Assembly (NCBI GenBank): GCA_019419625.1
Contig: DXZO01000026.1
Location: 1 to 8,420 of the forward strand
Source of the DNA: Collinsella sp.
GTDB lineage: Bacteria; Actinomycetota; Coriobacteriia; Coriobacteriales; Coriobacteriaceae
Reading direction: 5' to 3'
Length of the DNA: 8,420 nt
Positions 5,202-8,420 of this stretch are shown one piece after another; the first letter of the stretch is position 1, and each line of letters opens with the position of its first letter. The position numbers were made by a program, and so were the translations under genes. Under the pieces are notes generated by a model, which saw only the letters and a list, made by a program, of their open reading frames with translations, did not search any database and was not told the origin of the DNA.

Positions 5202-6851
5202 TTAGCGCTCGTAGACCAGGTTGCCGGCTAGGTAGGTGGCTTGGACTTTGGTGGCTTGGAGCTCTTGGGGGTCGATGGTGAGCGGGTTTTGGTCCAGGAC
5301 TACCAGGTCGGCGTATTTGCCGGGTTCCAGGCTGCCGAGGTTTTGCTCGTCGCCTGCCGCGTAGGCGCTGCCCAGGGTGTAGTTGCGCAGGGCCGTTGCC
5401 GCATCGATGCGCTCGCTCGGCAGCCAGCCGCCCTCGGGCCAGTGGCTTTTGGGGTCTTGGCGCGTAATAGCCGTGTAGAGCACGTTCATGCTGGTAACGG
5501 GCGTGATAGGGCTGTCAGTACCGAAGGCTTGGCGGATGCCGCGCTGCTTATAGGTTGCGAACGGCCACATGATTCGGCTTCGCTCCAGGCCAAGGTCGCG
5601 CTCTGGGCCACCCGGATCGAGCGTGATGTGGCAGGGCTGGCTCGAGGCGACCACGTTGAGCTTGCGTAGGCGGTCGATGTCCTCGGGCAGGAGGTTCTCC
5701 AGATGCTCGAGTGTGTTATGGCCGTGCTGGGGCAGGCCGTACAGGTCGGCGGCCTCCTCGAAGATATCCAGCGCGGCATGAATCGCACCGTCGCCGATGA
5801 CGTGGATACGCACAGTGTGGCCGCGCTCCGCAGCCGCCAGAACCAGCTTACGCATGCGCTCGGCAGGAACTGTCAGACGGCCCTGGTCGCCCGGGAAGCG
5901 CGGATTGGTATAGGGCTCGGTGAGATATGCCGTGTGTTCGCTCGACACGCCGTCGAAGAACTGCTTAAAGCCCGGTGCCGAGAGCAGCACATTGTTCGCG
6001 TAACATGCCTGCAGCTCTTCCAAGCGCGACCGGTCATCCAGCAGCGTGGGGAACAGATGGGCTCGGATGCCCAACTTGCCGGCTGCCTGCAGTTTGTCGT
6101 AGACGTCGTCGCGGATAAAATCGCAGCCCGGCATGGGCATGAGCGACATATCGCATATCGAGGTGATGCCCTGCTCGGCCATACGCCTCATTTGATCGGC
6201 GTAAGCGCTTGCAATGCGATCCTCCCCCAGCCACTCAAGGCAGCGCGGTAGCAGCTGCATGGCAGCCGCCTCGTGAGCAATGCCCGTGAGCTCGCCGCTT
6301 GCGTCCTTGTCGTAGCCACCGCCCGCTGGCGGCTCGCTGTCGCGCGTGACGCCGAGCGCCTCGAGTGCGCGGCTGTTGAGCCACAGCGTATGGCCGTCGC
6401 CCGAATACATAACGCAGGGGCGATCGGGGAATGCCGCATCGAGCGACGCCTTGGTAGGATGCTCGGGCGGGTCCCAACGGTAGTCGCGCCAGCCCTGCGT
6501 CACAACCCAAGCGTCATCGGGCAGGTCCTTGGAAAACTCGAGCGCATGTTGCACCAGCGCCGCCTCGGACGTGCCCATATCCATGAGCATGTACGGCGAG
6601 GAGCCGACCGAGGTATGGAAGAAGTGCAGATGAGCGTCATGGAAACCTGGGCAGACAAACTGCTCGCCGTAGTCGATAACCGGCGTGGCGGCAGGCGCGG
6701 CGGCAATCACGTCATCGGGCGCACCGACTGCGACGATACGGTCGCCTGCGATGGCAATCGCCAGCTCGCGGGCGGTATCGATGCCGTCTTGCGCGGTAAA
6801 GACGTTCTTGGAGCGGATAATCCGATCGATATGTTGCATGGGCATCCCCAT
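5202..6851 (-). CDS. YtcJ-type metal-dependent amidohydrolase (Amidohydro_3 family)
   Basis: This is a cytoplasmic TIM-barrel hydrolase of the family that includes YtcJ and the N-substituted formamide deformylase NfdA. It hydrolyses amide or related C-N bonds; the substrate here is unknown. Numbered from the ATG at 6851 (549 residues), it has an N-terminal beta segment (AIAIAGDRIVAVG), the metal motif GFHDAHLHFF (H74, H76), DGHTLWLNSRAL (152-163), FKQFFDG with the probable metal-bridging K296, IHVIGDGAIHAA (H350), LEHLENL (H383) and FGTDSPI with catalytic D446. The C-terminal sheet ends LEPGKYADLVVLDQNPL and YLAGNLVYER. Length is typical of the family and there is no signal peptide. In-frame ATGs at 6851, 6845 and 6839 compete. 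None has a strong ribosome binding site; a GGGG precedes the one at 6839. Extending upstream to 7145 would overlap the divergent gene and adds unrelated sequence. A hairpin follows the stop at 5136-5181. Confidence 0.92.
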   Translation of the reverse strand: MGMPMQHIDRIIRSKNVFTAQDGIDTARELAIAIAGDRIVAVGAPDDVIAAAPAATPVIDYGEQFVCPGFHDAHLHFFHTSVGSSPYMLMDMGTSEAALVQHALEFSKDLPDDAWVVTQGWRDYRWDPPEHPTKASLDAAFPDRPCVMYSGDGHTLWLNSRALEALGVTRDSEPPAGGGYDKDASGELTGIAHEAAAMQLLPRCLEWLGEDRIASAYADQMRRMAEQGITSICDMSLMPMPGCDFIRDDVYDKLQAAGKLGIRAHLFPTLLDDRSRLEELQACYANNVLLSAPGFKQFFDGVSSEHTAYLTEPYTNPRFPGDQGRLTVPAERMRKLVLAAAERGHTVRIHVIGDGAIHAALDIFEEAADLYGLPQHGHNTLEHLENLLPEDIDRLRKLNVVASSQPCHITLDPGGPERDLGLERSRIMWPFATYKQRGIRQAFGTDSPITPVTSMNVLYTAITRQDPKSHWPEGGWLPSERIDAATALRNYTLGSAYAAGDEQNLGSLEPGKYADLVVLDQNPLTIDPQELQATKVQATYLAGNLVYER

Positions 6852-7007
6852 CTCTGGCAGGAAATTCAACACCCCCGAGTGTACTCCCCCGCCCTTGTAA
6901 CAAAACCCCAAGCGGCAAACGGCAACTTTACCAGCCCTAGCGGCAGGTGGCATACTGGAGAGAGCCTGTACGATTTTGCGATCAACCCAGCAAGGAGCAA
7001 ATCGACC
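6852..7007. promoter_or_regulatory. Divergent promoter region between the two hydrolase genes
   Basis: The 156-nt region must drive both genes. On the plus strand, TTTACC (6927-6932) and CATACT (6951-6956) are 18 nt apart, and a TGG before the -10 gives an extended -10. On the minus strand TACACT (6883-6878) is a possible -10 without a good -35. A GAGT-GT-ACTC partial palindrome overlaps it. The shared region makes joint control by one regulator possible, but no operator is recognised. Confidence 0.45.
6927..6956 (+). promoter_or_regulatory. Candidate promoter of the M20D hydrolase gene
   Basis: TTTACC is followed after 18 nt by CATACT, preceded by TGG (extended -10). Transcription would start near 6963, about 45 nt before the ATG at 7008, with the ribosome binding site AAGGAG at 6992-6997 in between. 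Spacing is good; the hexamers are only moderate matches. Confidence 0.45.
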
Positions 7008-8420
7008 ATGACGAAGACCAAGGCACAGCAGATTATGGCGGCGACCGAGGCTCGCGCGGCTGACGACGTCACCGCAGCCATCCAAGATATCGCTACCGAG
7101 TTTGAACCCTACATCATCAAGCAGCGCCGCCACTTCCATAAGCACCCGGAGCTAAGTCTCGCCGAGGAGCGCACGACTTCTGACATCGCCAACCAGCTCG
7201 ACGCCATGAATATCCCCTACGAGCGTCCCCTTAAGACGGGTCTTGTGGCGACCCTTCGCGGCACCGCGCCCGACGCCTATCGCGAGGACGGCACGCCGCG
7301 CCGCCGCATCCTGCTGCGCGCCGACATCGACGCCCTGCCCGTCACCGAGCAGACCGGCGAGGATTTCGCCAGCGTCAACGAGGGCTGCATGCACGCCTGC
7401 GGCCACGACTGCCACATCGCCATGATGCTCGGCACGCTGCAAATCCTGCGCCATATGACCGACGACATCCACGGCGAAGTCCGCATCGTCTTCCAGCCCA
7501 GCGAGGAAAACGGCCAGGGCGCCAAGCTCATGATCGGCACGGGCGTGCTCGACGGCGTCGATGGCGCCTACGCCGCGCACATCTGGAGTGAGGTCGACGC
7601 CGGCACCGTGAGCTGTGAGCCCGGACCGCGCATGGCCAATACCGACTGGTTCCGCATCGACGTCCGCGGCACCTCGTGCCACGGCGCCATGCCCCAGCGC
7701 GGTCACGACGCCGTTATGGTTGCCGCCGAGATCGTCAACGCTCTGCAGACCATCGTTTCGCGCGAGATCAGTCCCTACGAGCCGGCCGTCATTACCGTCG
7801 GCGAGCTGCACGGCGGCACCGCGCGCAACGTTATCGCCGGCACGGCCTACCTCGCCGGCACGGTGCGCACCTACGGAGATTCGACCCACGAGGAAATGCC
7901 GGAGCTCATGCGCCGCATCGTGGAGCATACCGCGGCCGCCTTGGGCGCCGAGGCAGAGCTCACCGACTACACCATCGCCAATTACAAGGTCGAAAACGAT
8001 GCCGCCTCGAGCGAGCGCTGCCGCCAGGCAGTAATCAAATGCCTGGGCCCCACCGGCCAAGGCCATTATCGCGGCACACTCTCGGGTGAGGATTTTTCGG
8101 AGTACCTGCGCCGCGTACCGGGCGTGCTCGCCTTTGTTGGCACGCGCAACCCCCAGATTGGCGCCACGTACGCCCAACATTCTTGCTTCTACAAGATTGA
8201 CGAGTCGGTACTGGCCAAGGGCTCCATGGTGGCCGCCCAATATGCCATCGACTTTTTGGCCGAGCCCACACAAGAAGAGCTCGACGGCCCCACGATTGCC
8301 GCGGTCGCCGAGACCAATCCCGACCTGGCAGCCAAACTGCGCTCTGCCAAGGCCACGGCCGCCGAGGCCCGCGACGCCATGCACGATGCCCGCACCGCCC
8401 GACACGCCGCCTGTCTCTTA
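7008..8420 (+). CDS. M20D-family amidohydrolase/peptidase (N-acyl amino acid or hippurate hydrolase type), cut by the right edge
   Basis: This is a cytoplasmic dinuclear metal hydrolase that releases amino acids from N-acyl or amide conjugates, as do hippurate hydrolase, N-acetyl-diaminopimelate deacetylase and IAA-amino acid hydrolase. The exact substrate is unknown. The 471 visible residues show RRHFHKHPELSLAEERT (40-56), LRADIDALPVTEQTG (103-117), MHACGHD with ligands C131 and H133, FQPSEENGQGA with E166/E167, AHIWS (H191), the dimerisation-domain motif SCHGAMPQRGHDAV (223-236), GGTARNVIAGT (269-279), SGEDFSEYL (359-367) and QHSCFYKIDE with H391. All expected metal ligands are present. The ATG at 7008 follows AAGGAG at 6992-6997. 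The family normally ends near the helix at about 400-418; here an Ala-rich charged tail of at least 50 residues continues to the edge with no stop. It is divergent from the YtcJ-type gene. Confidence 0.93.
   Translation, partial: MTKTKAQQIMAATEARAADDVTAAIQDIATEFEPYIIKQRRHFHKHPELSLAEERTTSDIANQLDAMNIPYERPLKTGLVATLRGTAPDAYREDGTPRRRILLRADIDALPVTEQTGEDFASVNEGCMHACGHDCHIAMMLGTLQILRHMTDDIHGEVRIVFQPSEENGQGAKLMIGTGVLDGVDGAYAAHIWSEVDAGTVSCEPGPRMANTDWFRIDVRGTSCHGAMPQRGHDAVMVAAEIVNALQTIVSREISPYEPAVITVGELHGGTARNVIAGTAYLAGTVRTYGDSTHEEMPELMRRIVEHTAAALGAEAELTDYTIANYKVENDAASSERCRQAVIKCLGPTGQGHYRGTLSGEDFSEYLRRVPGVLAFVGTRNPQIGATYAQHSCFYKIDESVLAKGSMVAAQYAIDFLAEPTQEELDGPTIAAVAETNPDLAAKLRSAKATAAEARDAMHDARTARHAACLL

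Noticed and set aside
6852..7145. Upstream extension of the amidohydrolase to an ATG at 7145
   Set aside because: The added 98 residues overlap the start of the divergent M20D gene and do not resemble the family. The family N-terminus begins near the ATGs at 6851-6839.
7152..8405. Long open frame of 417 codons on the minus strand
   Set aside because: It lies opposite the M20D hydrolase, which has all family motifs and a good ribosome binding site. The antisense frame has no recognisable protein character and arises from the strong codon bias.

Overview
The window looks like chromosomal DNA from a high-GC, anaerobic gut actinobacterium of the Coriobacteriia, most likely Collinsella or a close relative. 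This is an inference from the character of GroEL/GroES, the strong C/G preference at third codon positions and the AGGAGG-type ribosome binding sites. No rRNA, tRNA, CRISPR array or transposase gene was seen.

Layout from left to right. Positions 1-179 are a leader region with small inverted repeats. A large unrecognised gene (180-2108, +) encodes a 642-residue protein. It has an Ala/Gly/Ser-rich N-terminus containing a glycine-zipper-like hydrophobic stretch, a TerB-like helical middle with two DG-x-(F/V)-(S/T)-x-E-E loops, and a C-terminal region whose His/Asp motifs resemble the YdjM/DUF457 putative hydrolases. It converges on the chaperonin operon, which is on the minus strand: groES (3990-4283) followed by groEL (2312-3893). 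A rho-independent terminator lies at 2183-2231. groEL is interrupted at about 3014 by an apparent 56-nt deletion that shifts the frame and removes 19 apical-domain residues. This is either a real lesion in a normally essential gene or a sequence or assembly error.

Upstream of groES, positions 4284-5201 (918 nt) carry no convincing gene but hold striking repeats. There is a nested long inverted repeat at 4421-4631, with perfect 40-bp inner arms, perfect 16-bp outer arms and a hairpin in the centre. A second pair of inverted 26-nt motifs lies at 4709-4734 and 4921-4946. There are also small palindromes around the groES promoter and leader. No CIRCE or HAIR chaperone operator was recognised.

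The right part holds two divergent hydrolase genes that share a 156-bp intergenic region. One is a YtcJ-type metal-dependent amidohydrolase (5202-6851, -) with its own terminator-like hairpin. The other is an M20D-family amidohydrolase/peptidase (7008 to the right edge, +, incomplete). Both probably act on amide-type small molecules or N-acylated amino acids. The shared intergenic region suggests they may be co-regulated, but the exact substrates cannot be read from sequence.
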